Shown here: piece after piece, positions 22,039 to 34,341 of the stretch
Layout of the letters: each line of letters begins with the position of its first letter
Numbering within the stretch: position 1 is the stretch's first letter
From: Panagrolaimus kolymaensis
Taxonomy: Eukaryota; Nematoda; Chromadorea; Rhabditida; Panagrolaimidae
Direction: 5' to 3'
Assembly (NCBI GenBank): GCA_028622995.1
Contig: JAJQJQ010000016.1
Span: 3,534,001-3,598,000, forward strand
DNA: 64,000 nucleotides
Notes under the pieces: generated by a model
Databases searched by the model: none
What the model saw: the letters and a program-made list of their open reading frames with translations, nothing else
What the model was told of the DNA's origin: nothing
Position numbers and translations under genes: made by a program

Positions 22039-25000
22039 GTGAGTTTGAATTTTTATAATTAAAATGGCTTAAATTTCGGATACTTTAAAAATTAAAATGT
22101 TGGAAAGTTTAAATTCTGTAAAATCTAACAAAACGTCGAATATTTTTGTATCTCTGCCAAAAAAAAACAACCATCCAAATATTAGACTGTATTATTTTAA
22201 AATGACACGAAGCAATGATAGAGCAAAAATTTCATGCAAGTTAGTCACCAAAAAATATTAGTAATAAAAATATGAAAGCATCAAGCGTGAGAATGTTAAA
22301 ACTTAATTTTATTTTCACACATTAAAAAGCCTTATTATTTGTAAATGAGGGAAAAAAGGTCTTCACTTTCTTTTCTTTGCATTTTTTTTATTTTGTTTAA
22401 AGGACCATATTCATTTGCTTCTTTTTTTCAAACACGCGTTTGATTATTCGTCGCTTCAGGATAACAAAATTCGTGTGAAGGCGGCAAATTTTTCCTTCTT
22501 CAAAAATTTTAAAATTTTTCTAATTTCTTGATACAAGCCCATGTATCTCCTCTTCGAAGTAGCTTACCACCTCTTAACATATTGAAAGTAATGAATATAG
22601 GTAGTATTAATGCTATTAACCTGCTTCATGTAGGCGAAATCTCCAGGAATTACAAAAAATTTTAAAATTTTTGAAGAAGGAAAAATTTGCCGCCTTCACA
22701 CGAATTTTGTTATCCTGTAGCGACGAATAATCAAACGCGTGTTTGAAAAAAAGAAGCAAATGAATATGGTCCTTTAAGTATCATTTTTAAAAGGCCTTGT
22801 TGGAATCAAATCACTTGTTGCTTGCTTTTTTTTGTTATTTCATCGGCCGGAATTCCTGCATTTTCTTTTCTTTTTTTTAAAAACTTTTTTGAAAGCTGTT
22901 TTTAGCTTTGATATTTTTATTTTTGGCCACCAACGGTGTTAGTTTATTATTTCCGTTTCAATCGTTTTTTTCTATTTTCATTCGATGAAAGCAAAGCATT
23001 TCCATTTTTATTTTTTGACGTATAAGCAAGTTGCCGTTATTTTTATGTATAGGGTGTAAGAAAAAACAATCTTTTTTATGTGGCTGTTGACTTTTTTCCC
23101 AGAGAAAAAAAAACATATATATTAAAAACAATCGTAAAATATTCAAGACAAAAAACGCGCAATATTGCTTATTTTTCCTCTTCCTTTTTTTTGGACGACA
23201 ATTATTTTATTGGCTTCCATTTATTCATGTTTGCTCTTTTGTTTGTTTTCTTGTTGTCAACAGAAGAAGATAAAATAAAATAAAAGAGAAAATGTGTCCA
23301 CTTAAACAAGAGCTAACTGCCATTGGTCATCCATTCTCATACTCATCTCAACAAAAAAGAAAAATAAATAAATTTGTATTTTATTTTTCCAGAATAAATA
23401 AAAAGCTTAACAAGGAAACCACGCAAAAAAACAACAACAAAAATTCCATGAAAAAATAGGGCTTTCATTTTATTATTTTTCTCTGATATAAGACTCCGCC
23501 TCATTCTGTGTCTTTTTTTTTTTTTTTTGCTTACCCCTTAAACGGAGAGCAGTTAAAGAGTTAGCGATTGTCCAGTAAAAAAAATGTTTTTTTTCTTTTC
23601 GCTTTTACGTCCTCATCTCGAAGTCATAGTTGGTTGTAGTTTGGAAAGAAAAAAGTAGTAGTAGTTGCTTCTCGCCGCCGCCATTAACATCAAGCAAGCT
23701 GAGTCCCAGCAGCAGCAACAAGAGAAGAAGAAAAAAGAGAAAACTTTTTAGCATTGGGGTTTTGGAGAAAATAATAGTGTCCTTTGCAAAGTGCGTCTTT
23801 CTTTCATAGCGTGAAAAACGTGCAAATCAACACCGAAACGAAACACAACAAAAAAAACTTATAAAATGTGTCTTCGGGAATTGGAAGCATGTAATACTAC
23901 TATGCTATGTATGTCTCCGCCCCTCCGGCGGCAAATAGTTGAAAGCCTTCCTTCCTTGCTCGACTGCCTCTCTCTTCTCTCTCTCTCTCTTTTTTTCGGG
24001 TCGTTGGCCCTTGCCTCCTCGCCTGAGGGAAATCGCTTCCTCCAAACAACTGAAAATATATGTGTATTTTTTTTTTTGCTTCTTCTTTCTCTTCCATTCA
24101 AATGATAAAAAAGAAGCACGAGCGATCCTTTCTTCGTTCGTCGGCTGTTGTTCGTTCCATCCCTCATCAAGCAATCGTCGGATGATAGAGAAAAGGAAAA
24201 GATCCAACCCCATTGTTTTCCTTCCATTAATGATTGATGATATGCCTCTTCGATCAAGCCGCTCTATACATTAATCGAACTTGATATCTTCTGGTCTTGG
24301 GCAAAGCTTTTAAATATTTTGAAAAAAAAATTATTTTTACTTTTTTAAATTGTTTCAAATACTTTTGTAGCCATGCATGTTTTTTTTTCCTATAAAAAGT
24401 CAATTTATTTTTTTCATAAAAATTAAGCTTCTTCCAAGAAAGGCGGCTTAATGATTTCTAAGCGGATTTTGGAATTTTCCTAACGATCTTTTAGGCTAAA
24501 GACTTTGGATTTTATTTTCTTCTTCTATTTTTTTTTTGATTTACGTCAAATTTTATTATTACATGCGTCAATCTTATCTCTTTATGTATTATGTATATTA
24601 CCTCTAGGACCTTGAAATAAAAAATTGTTCTTTTTTCGAGACGCGAATTTTTTTTCAACTTTTTTAAAATATGTTAAATAGTATTTTATTTATTTTTCAT
24701 TCAAGCTTCATAGCTCATCCCCACAGTAAAAATATCTTATTACCCAAAAAGCAATGCGATGGTGTTGCGGCGGGGTAAGTAATAATGAAGTGGCTGGAAT
24801 TACAACAGTTAATGGAGGATCTAATGGTCGTCGACAACAATTAACAATTCAAGGAGATCAAGTTGTCTTAGATGCAACTACTGCAGCTGCATTAAACAAC
24901 TTACATCAAGGAAATGAACCTCGACCATCAACAAGTAGTTCAGAATCTTATCAGTTTGCCTCCACTTCTCAACATGCACATTTTAAAACATCACATCCTG

Positions 25001-28000
25001 TTGTATTAAGTGGTGGTGGCGCAGCACGAAATAGTGCTGCAAGCAGTTGTGGTGGCATGGGCGCTAGTGGAGGCCGCGTTGGTGATAGCAATCAAGAATC
25101 TATTCTTTCTCCAAGGAATGCGGCACTTATTATGGATAAATACGGGCCAATGTTATTACGTCCGTGTAAATCGGTAAGCCTCTATCTCTCTAATATTTAA
25201 TTGCTTTTGCTTCTTAAAAGTAGTTCTTTTTATGTTAAATCTTAAAAATTCTTACATTGCTGCGCCACAATAATCCTTGTTTCATTTCACTACTTTTTTC
25301 ATCCAAAAACGTGTTTCATTCGATAACTACGGCAAGCAACATTTTTTATTTTTGCGGCGTTCTGGGTGGAAAGCTTGCAATAGCGTGTTGCATGTTTAAT
25401 TGAATCAAAATCCTCCCGTTGTCAGAAAAAAAAATAAATGTGGGACATTCTCTATTTTTTCCTCGAAAAAGGGCTGCTGTTGCGAATATTTTTATCGAAA
25501 GGGTGGTTTGTTTGTGAGTGAAAATAAGGACGCGCAACACTTTTTTCTTTCTTTCTTCTTTGGCATTTTTTCTTACTTATTTTTTTCGTTTCTTTTTTTC
25601 GAGTGCCTCTTCTTCTTCTCCTCTAAAGTTAGTTGCCTTGACTCAGAATAAAAGAAAAACATGCACTATACATTGAAGCCTTTAAAATAAGTCCCTTGTG
25701 TCAAGTAAGAGAATATGCAGTAGCAGCACGATTTACGCTAATTGGACATGTCTAAAAAAATTTCTTAAATTATCTAGGGGATATGATCGTTTAATTCAAA
25801 CCCGCTTTTTTCTCTTTAAAGGATAGCGACTTTCACCTTTTAAGGTGTTGTTTTGTCATTGCTTTTTGGTTTATTTTTCTTCAGTGTTTTTTTTTTATGC
25901 TGTTGACTAAAAAATGATGTTAACAACAAAGGCAAGTGGTAAAAAAAGAGCATCCATAATGGAGATGGAAAAAAGAAGAGGAAAGTTTGTTTTTGTTCTT
26001 TCAAAAGTATACAATTTTTCTTTTAAAAACAAATCAACAAATATATATGTATGTTATTGAGCTGATTACAGAAAAAAGAGAGTTCTCTTTTTTCTATCAT
26101 TGAATAAAATTGCCTTCCATTGGAAATTTTTGAAATGGGACAGTGTGTTATCAAAAAAACATTGCGAGAATGAGTTTGTCTCATGCGTTTATGTGGTTAG
26201 TGTCTGTTTAACAACTTTCCTCACCATCAAACATCGAACAAATTACTTTATATAAAATAGCCGTTAATATTTTCTTTTTAGCTCAAATAAAGAATAAAAA
26301 GAATCATCTAAAAAAAGTATTTATGTACAAATTCAAGAGAAAAAGAAGCCATGCTAGGAAAAATATTTTCTTTTCGTTGTCGTAGTCTTCCTACTATTGC
26401 TAATGAAGTGGTGCTATGGCAGACTAATCTATCATCCCTCTTTTCTTTTTTATTTTACTTTATTTTTTTTTGACAAAACTCGTATTTTTTAGATTTTTGG
26501 AAATAAGGCATTCACATTTTTTAAAAAGAATAAAATTTTAGGGGCCTCTATCTTTTTTTTTATTTACACCGCAATTCCAGGAATAAAAAACCATAATAAG
26601 CTGAGAAAATAAAAAAACATGAACACCAATATTTTTCTGATTAGCGGCCTTTATTTTTCAGACGATTGTCTTAAATAAATTTCCTTATATTTGAAGTGAG
26701 GAAATATTTTCCTATAAAAAAAACGCTACTTTTCAAATTAAAATTGTTTTTTAAACTGCTTTAATTTTCCGTAAAAAAACTTTCTCATAGCTTTTAAGAA
26801 ATGAAAAAAAAACATGAAGCATTGTTCACATTTATTGCTGCAGCAAAAAGGATAAAAACTGAACGGGAAAAGAAATTTTCAGTGTCCCACTACTTTGCAA
26901 GAAAGCTATCAATTGGCAAATTTACTTTCAGCTTTTGCCTTTTCTAGTCACTTTTAAAAAATTTCATTTTAACAAAATAAATTTTTAAAATAAGTATTTT
27001 CTAAGTTATTAGAAAGTTAAAAAAATATTTTTACTTTCAGGAGAGAAGGCGAGGCATATGAGAGATTGATGAATTATTTTGTTGATAACCAAAAGGGATT
27101 TCATTTTTTGTCATTGTATATGTATTTTAGTACGTTTTTAAATGTTGTCATTTTTGGCTTTTTTAAGTTGTGTTGAGCAATGTTCCATTTGGGTTTTTTT
27201 TCTATAAGCCATAGCTTTTGTGGGCCTTTTTTCAAGCAAATATTGGGAGTATATTGACACATGGAAGAAAGAAAGGCCCTTAGCATTCTCCTTTTTTTAT
27301 TCTTGAAAAAAATGTTGCACTCGGCCAGAAGAAAAAAAGTAAAGAGTAGTGACATCCGGAAGAATTTCATTGGATTTGAAAAATGACTCTTTCCTTTCTC
27401 TCCGATTTGACGTTTTTGCTTTTTTTTGGAGTTTTAATTTGCGACAAATAAACAAGCAACAAAAGGCAAAGCATGGCAAAAGTAAATTTGTATTCAAAAA
27501 AGTGGAAAAAAAATCAATAAATTCTGCAGAAAAAAAGCAAAGTTTTTCTTGACTAATAATTAAAAGGGGCATGTTTGGAATAAAAGGTTTTTTCAAAGAA
27601 TAAAAAAGTGCAAAAAAAGCGTTTTTTAAAAAGCATAAAGAAGGCAATTAGAGCTTCACGCCTGCTACGAATTTTCTGAAAAAATAAATTAATTAAAATA
27701 AAATGAAAACATTGTTTTTTTTTTCAGGCACTTTTTATAACTTCAACTTCTCCATCATCAACTTCAACATCTGCAACAGCGATATTAGAATGTGCATTTT
27801 TGGAGAAATTGAGGCAATCAGATTGGCAATTAAATGTTTGTAATTCGATATCAGCAAATTCTGAAGTACAAAAGCATCGACCTGTTATTGTTATATTTGA
27901 TAATAAACTATCAGATTTAACATCAATTTCAAGGTTTGTTTTTATTTTTATTTTATTTTATGAATTGTTTTTTCTCTTTCTTTTTTTCTTCATTTTTTAC

Positions 28001-31000
28001 GATTCAAAAAGCAGCAGCCGACCGCTTTATTTTTTTTACTATCATAGATAAAGCTAAAAAAATATAAATATTTTTTTATTTTAATTCAAATACAAATAAA
28101 TTTTAACAATAAAAAGGAGAAAGATTTTTTTTTTATTTTCTTGGCTGCTGTTATTGTTGGACGATGTCTGCCATTTTTTCTTAATAAATCTTTGATTCTT
28201 TAAGGATTGTTTTTTTGTTTCTGGAAATAATAAATCTATAAAAGCTGACTTCTAACAATTCAAAAATTAAGTGAAACTTTCAAGAAAATTTATATAGGCT
28301 CAATTTTATGGGTTTAAACTAAGCTACTTTATGTGTGCTTCTTAAAAGAGTTTAGTATTTAGTATTTTTTCCTTGTTTATGTTGTTGAAGCATTAACTTA
28401 ATTAATTCCTTTTTTTCACTATTTAAAATTCAACTACAAAAAATGAGTGTACTGGAGTTTTTTAGTTGAACTCTTGCTTTCAACGCAACTATGTTCCTGC
28501 TTTGAATGGTTTCAGTTATTCCTGGAATTAAACATAATTATAGCGCCTTTTATATTATTTTCATGATCATTAAGATTAATCGTTTTTTTAAACAAAGCCA
28601 TCGGAATAAAATGTATTTTTCACGTTTTTTAGTTTTAAAAAATCTGTTAAGTAACCATAGCCCATTAAAACTCTTATATTTCTTTGTGTATTCTATAGAA
28701 TTTTTAAATCCGCATCTAAGCCAAAATCATTAGTATCCTTTGGTTGAATTTCAATCCTTTCAAAAACTGAATTTTTATACCTTTTTTATTTATTAAAAAT
28801 CTTTTTATTTCTAAAAAAGTAATCTATTTAGTACCGCTTTAAAGTATGTTGCATTAAGAAATCATTGGATTAAATTTATTATTTTTTCTTTTAAATAAAT
28901 AAAAAAAATTTGTATTAAATATTAATTCTTTATTATTAATTTTCCTTATTCTTCTTCTTTAGGTCTTTACACGCACTTCCTGAAAGTGAAGACGTATTAT
29001 TTGGAGTTTTATCCGATAGGGTATTATCAGATAAAAGAAAGAAAGCGTTATTAAAGTGTGAATTACATGAATATTTTTTAATTTCATCAAAAGATATCTC
29101 AATTTGTGAATTATTTGCAAAATTAGCTGCACGACTTCGAGCAATTCCTGCACTTTTTGCTGTTGTTGAAGAAGTAAGTTTGTTTGTTTTTTGGCTTTTA
29201 ATTAACACTTCTTTAAAACTTTAAAAAAGTTTGTAATTTGATTCTATTTATTTTTTTAAGGCTGAGCAGCCGATTAAAATTTGTGATGAGCGTAATATTG
29301 TACAATACGTAAATCGGGCATACGAAATTCAAACGGGTTGTTCAAGAGCAGAAGTCCTTGGTTCAGACGCAGGTGAATTACATTCAAAAGCAATTCATAC
29401 ATCCGCCACTCTACCTCCTCATCCTCCTCCACCTCTTCACGTTATTGGATCCACGCCGAACGAAGCTATGGAAGTTACACCCGAAGGAGGTGATAGTAGC
29501 ACAGGAAATGTTAATATTCCTCATAGCTATAATCCCAATCGTAGACGTTCGAGTGAATGGCATTGTATTACCGTACCAGGTTCATCCAAGTAAGGTTTTA
29601 AAGTTTAAAAAAATTATTACTTGGTGTTAGAAAATAAAAATTACAATTCAATGACATTTTATCTTTCTAACACAAAGCAATAAAATTTACCCAAAAATAA
29701 ATTTATTCAAGACTAATTATTAACTATTTTTACAGTCCACAATTTGTTTATGTCAAACGTGGCAGTGCAGACGGTAAGCACTTATATTTTTTAATCAAAA
29801 AAATTTTTTTAAAGGTCAAAAACCATGAGAAATTTAAGTTTTAAAAATTAAATTATTTCATTTTTGCACAACATAGTATTTTGCTTGAGTGTGTTTGTTT
29901 TGCTTTAGATAGAATATTTATGAAGTAAGATTATCTAAAGAGTGCTTTTTTCTTTTAAGAAAAAAAACTAAAATATGTATTTGGGAAAAGGAAATATGAA
30001 ATTTATGTAAACGGCATAGATTATAAGCTTGAAGCCTTTGGATCAACCTCAAAAAAGATAGCGTCACAAATAAATCTGATCATAAAACACAACACGAAAA
30101 TATCAAATAACGCACATTTGCTTTAATCAACTTATTAAAACTTATTTTTTATTAATTTGATGAAATAAGCTTTTGACGATCTAAAACATATAAATTTTAG
30201 CTACAATCTGTCGTGATCTCTCATTAAAATCTTTACGTTCTCAAGGTGCCCTTGTTGATGCTCCCATCACTGAAGTAAGCAAATTATTTATTTTTTTAAA
30301 ACTGAATATTAAAAGATTTTTTTGAAAGTTAAACTTTTCTTCCGTCATTCGTGACAAGTTCCTCGTGTGTAAAGAAAAACCTTATGTTTGTTTCTTTCTT
30401 AAAAATTTTTTATTTTGCAAAGAAAAAACATATTTTTTTGGTTTCTTTTTTTGTGTATTAACGACTTACTCACATCCAGAGGATAAAATGGAAAAGGAAG
30501 AAAATAACAACAGGGAGGATAAATGGTTTTAAAATCCACTAAAAAGTGTTATGTGTTTTTTGTTAAGCTACGTCATTGAACTACGCTTTGGGCGTATGCT
30601 TGCTTAAATGATGTCTGAAAGTCAAAGGAAAAAGAGCATAAAGCAAAAGTTTTTTGCAAAAAAATAATCAAACACGAGAAAACAAAATTTATGTCGTCTG
30701 AATTTCAGGCTTTAACCGTTCTTGCCAATGTTCTTCATAAATGCGATGATGAAACGCAGCCAATGGTTAGAGATGCAATAAAATTATTATCATCTAATGA
30801 ATTATATGCTCCCACAATAACAAGGTTTCAACATGGTGACCGAATTGCATCTGGATATTATGATGGATTAATTAGGGTAAGCCTTAAAAAAACATTTATT
30901 TTTAAAATGTTGCTTCCATTTTTTTGGAAGTTTTTGGTTTCAAAGGTAAAAAAACTTCCTTACCGCCTTTTTTAATGGTGTTATAAATGTTTTCGAATAA

Positions 31001-32403
31001 ATTTAGCGATGAGAATATTCTATGAAACTTTGTATTGTTGACTCAATACAGAAGTTGTTTCCATGTGATGTTTTTACATAAAAAAAATTTTAAACAAAAG
31101 AAATTTTCTCACAAAACTTTCCTTTTCTAAGAAAAAAAACATCATTAAGAATCATATGTATTTTTTTATTTAAAAAAGAAAATGTACAACTCATTTCAGC
31201 TTCATCATCCTTCAAGGCAGCGAAAACGTTCAGTTGTAGATGCTTTTCGAGAACAACGTCGATCATCAGCAACTGATTCGAGACGAAGGATTTCATCCGA
31301 CGTTGTGAATATTTTAGAAAACGAAGATTCTTGGAATTTTGATGTTATTGAACTTGAAAGAGTTACCGAACATCATCCATTAAGTCATTTGGGAGCAAAG
31401 GTATATTTAATGTAACTTTTATTTCGCAATGATGTAATTTTGTAGGTATTCGAAAGATGGAATTGTATTGATGTTTTGAGATGTTCAGCAGATACAATAG
31501 CTCGATGGTTAACTGTTATTGAAGCAAATTATCAAAATTGCAATACTTATCATAATGCCACCCATGCTGCCGATGTCCTTCAAGCGACTTCATTTTTCCT
31601 TACATCCGATGTCGTTGGACAAAATGTTCAAGATAATCATGCTACGGCTGCTATCATAGCAGCAACCGTTCATGATTTGGATCATCCTGGTCGAGGGAAT
31701 GCCTTTTTAATTAATACTCGTCAACGCCTTGCCCTTCTTTATAATGATCAGTCGGTGCTGGAAAATCATCATGTCGCATTAGCGTTTACGTACGTTTCAT
31801 TTTTTAAAGTTCATAAAAAACTTAAGGAATCTTGTAATTTCTCAACTTTTCAGATTAACTCTTGCCCAAAGTGGAATTAATATTTTTGCTCGAATGCCAC
31901 GAGAAGAATTTATTCAAATGCGTCAATCCATAATAGATATGGTGTTGGCAACGGATATGTCGAGGCATTTCGAATATTTAACCAAATTTCAACAAATTCT
32001 ACCAAACTTACCTGATTTGGATGAAAATCGAGAAGCTAATTCTATGACAGTTTGTAGAATGATGATTAAATGTGCAGATATTGCAAATCCTACGCGTGAA
32101 TGGAAACTCTGCCATCAATGGGCGATGAGAATAGTTGAAGAATATTTCTTTCAGACGGCTGAAGAACGGGAGAAAGGTTTACCTTTGACTATGAAAGGAT
32201 TTGAAAGGGATACATGCAATGTTCCTATGACACAATGCACCTTTGTTGATATGTTTGCTCGAGAAGCTTTTACGCTTTGGTGCGATTTTGCTGAAATTCC
32301 AAATCTTTTACAACAACTTGAAAATAATTATGATAAATGGAAGCAAATGTCCAATTCATGGGATCCAACACAAAATGTCGACTTGATCTCAAAAGCTGCA
32401 TAA
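21742..32403 (+). CDS. pde-6: PDE8-type high-affinity cyclic-nucleotide phosphodiesterase
   Basis: Hydrolyses cAMP (the known PDE8 activity). Shared exons: 27728-27933, 28963-29173, 29261-29589, 29736-29773, 30201-30274, 30709-30876, 31200-31400, 31446-31789, 31854-32403. Two alternative first exons both end in phase 0: A (21742-22038) and B (24754-25173), giving 805 or 846 residues. Domains: a low-complexity N-terminus, a receiver-like segment (VIVIFDNKLSDL onward), a PAS domain (ICDERNIVQYVNRAYE), a linker (APITEALTVLANVL, closely PDE8-like), then the HD catalytic domain. Metal-binding residues are present: YHNATHAADV, ATVHDLDHPG and CADIANP. C. elegans PDE-6 is the expected orthologue. Exon A cannot join exon B in frame, so B needs its own promoter. 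Confidence 0.92.
22397..22777. mobile_element. 381-bp fold-back MITE-like element with TTAA flanks
   Basis: Arms of about 120 bp open with AAAGGACCATATTCATTTGC and end with its reverse complement. A non-repeated centre of about 140 bp separates them. TTAA stands at both edges (22397-22400, 22774-22777). The build is the same as the element at 10218 (TTAA-AGG...CCT-TTAA), but the arms are otherwise different. No coding capacity. It sits in the first PDE8 intron. Confidence 0.8.
23480..24300 (+). promoter_or_regulatory. Likely internal promoter / 5' UTR for PDE8 isoform B
   Basis: Within an otherwise AT-rich intron this stretch has CGCCGCCGCC, CCCCTCCGGCGGC, CAG-repeat-like CAGCAGCAGCAAC and a long CT-repeat (about 23970-23990, GAGA-type). 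It lies 450-1200 bases before exon B, which cannot be reached in frame from exon A. The promoter role is inference. Confidence 0.4.
24754..25173 (+). CDS. PDE8 alternative first exon B
   Basis: ATG opens MRWCCGG, continues for 140 Ser/Gly/Ala-rich codons and ends ...KYGPMLLRPCKS at GTAAGC in phase 0. The GPM stretch aligns with the start of the receiver-like part of PDE8. The adjacent cysteines next to the start could be palmitoylated. A perfect GTAAGT donor sits in frame after codon 7, so a very short version (MRWCCGG joined to 27728) is possible. No upstream acceptor gives an open in-frame join. Confidence 0.7.
25174..27727 (+). other. PDE8 intron B
   Basis: 2.6 kb of AT-rich, T-run-rich sequence ending in a long T tract and CAG. 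I see no exon, repeat or element in it. Confidence 0.6.
27934..28962 (+). other. PDE8 intron
   Basis: 1.0 kb, donor GTTTGT, acceptor CTTTAG. AT-rich. Nothing recognised. The later PDE8 introns at 29774-30200, 30275-30708 and 30877-31199 are likewise featureless. Confidence 0.6.
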
Positions 32404-32928
32404 AAATACTTTAATTTTTTTTCTGTTAATTTCTCCGGTTTTTTTCTTCTCATTATTATTTACTGTTTTTTTTTTGTTTTAACTTTTCAGGGTGCAATCG
32501 CTTTTTTCTTCTCTAGTTTGTTTGTGTATTACTCGTATTTTTTTTTCAAACGCGACCTCTTTTTATTTTTTATTCTTAAATATTGTTTTTCTTCATTGCC
32601 AAAAAGTCTTTTCATATATTTTATTTCTCGCATTTCCAAATGTTTTTTTTGTTAGATTAAATGCTTATGAACTTTTTTCTTTGAAGAGCATTTCAACTTG
32701 ACACACAACTATCGAAAGTTTTGAAAAGTAAAGCTTTCTATTAAAATTTAAAAAATGAACAGCAAATAACTTTTGTAGTTAATTATAAATTTAAAAACCC
32801 ATTTTTTATTCATCCCAACAACATGAAAAATAACAAGGTTAAAAAAAATAGATAATATAGGAAGATAATATTTTTTTTCATGTTAAACGAAATGATAATG
32901 ACAACAATGCCAATCAACAAAAAAATCT
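32404..32928. terminator. Convergent 3' region of PDE8 and AHCY
   Basis: 525 bp between two stop codons that face each other. On the minus strand AATAAA (complement of 32805-32810) lies about 120 bases after the AHCY stop and is a good poly(A) signal for it. No clear AATAAA serves PDE8. Confidence 0.5.

Positions 32929-34341
<1,413 letters not shown>

Larger units (their letters stand above)
22039..24753 (+). other. PDE8 intron A / promoter region of isoform B
   Basis: 2.7 kb. Holds a TTAA-flanked fold-back element (22397-22777) and, from about 23480 to 24300, an island richer in GC and pyrimidine repeats that probably contains the isoform B promoter and 5' UTR (separate entries). The rest is AT-rich without coding signal. 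Confidence 0.6.

Noticed and set aside
23866..24274. Several overlapping open frames on both strands
   Set aside because: Low-complexity CT/GA-rich sequence keeps frames open; there is no protein-like pattern and the region fits a promoter or UTR.
21742..24774. PDE8 exon A spliced onto exon B
   Set aside because: Every candidate acceptor before 24754 is out of frame or followed by an in-frame stop.
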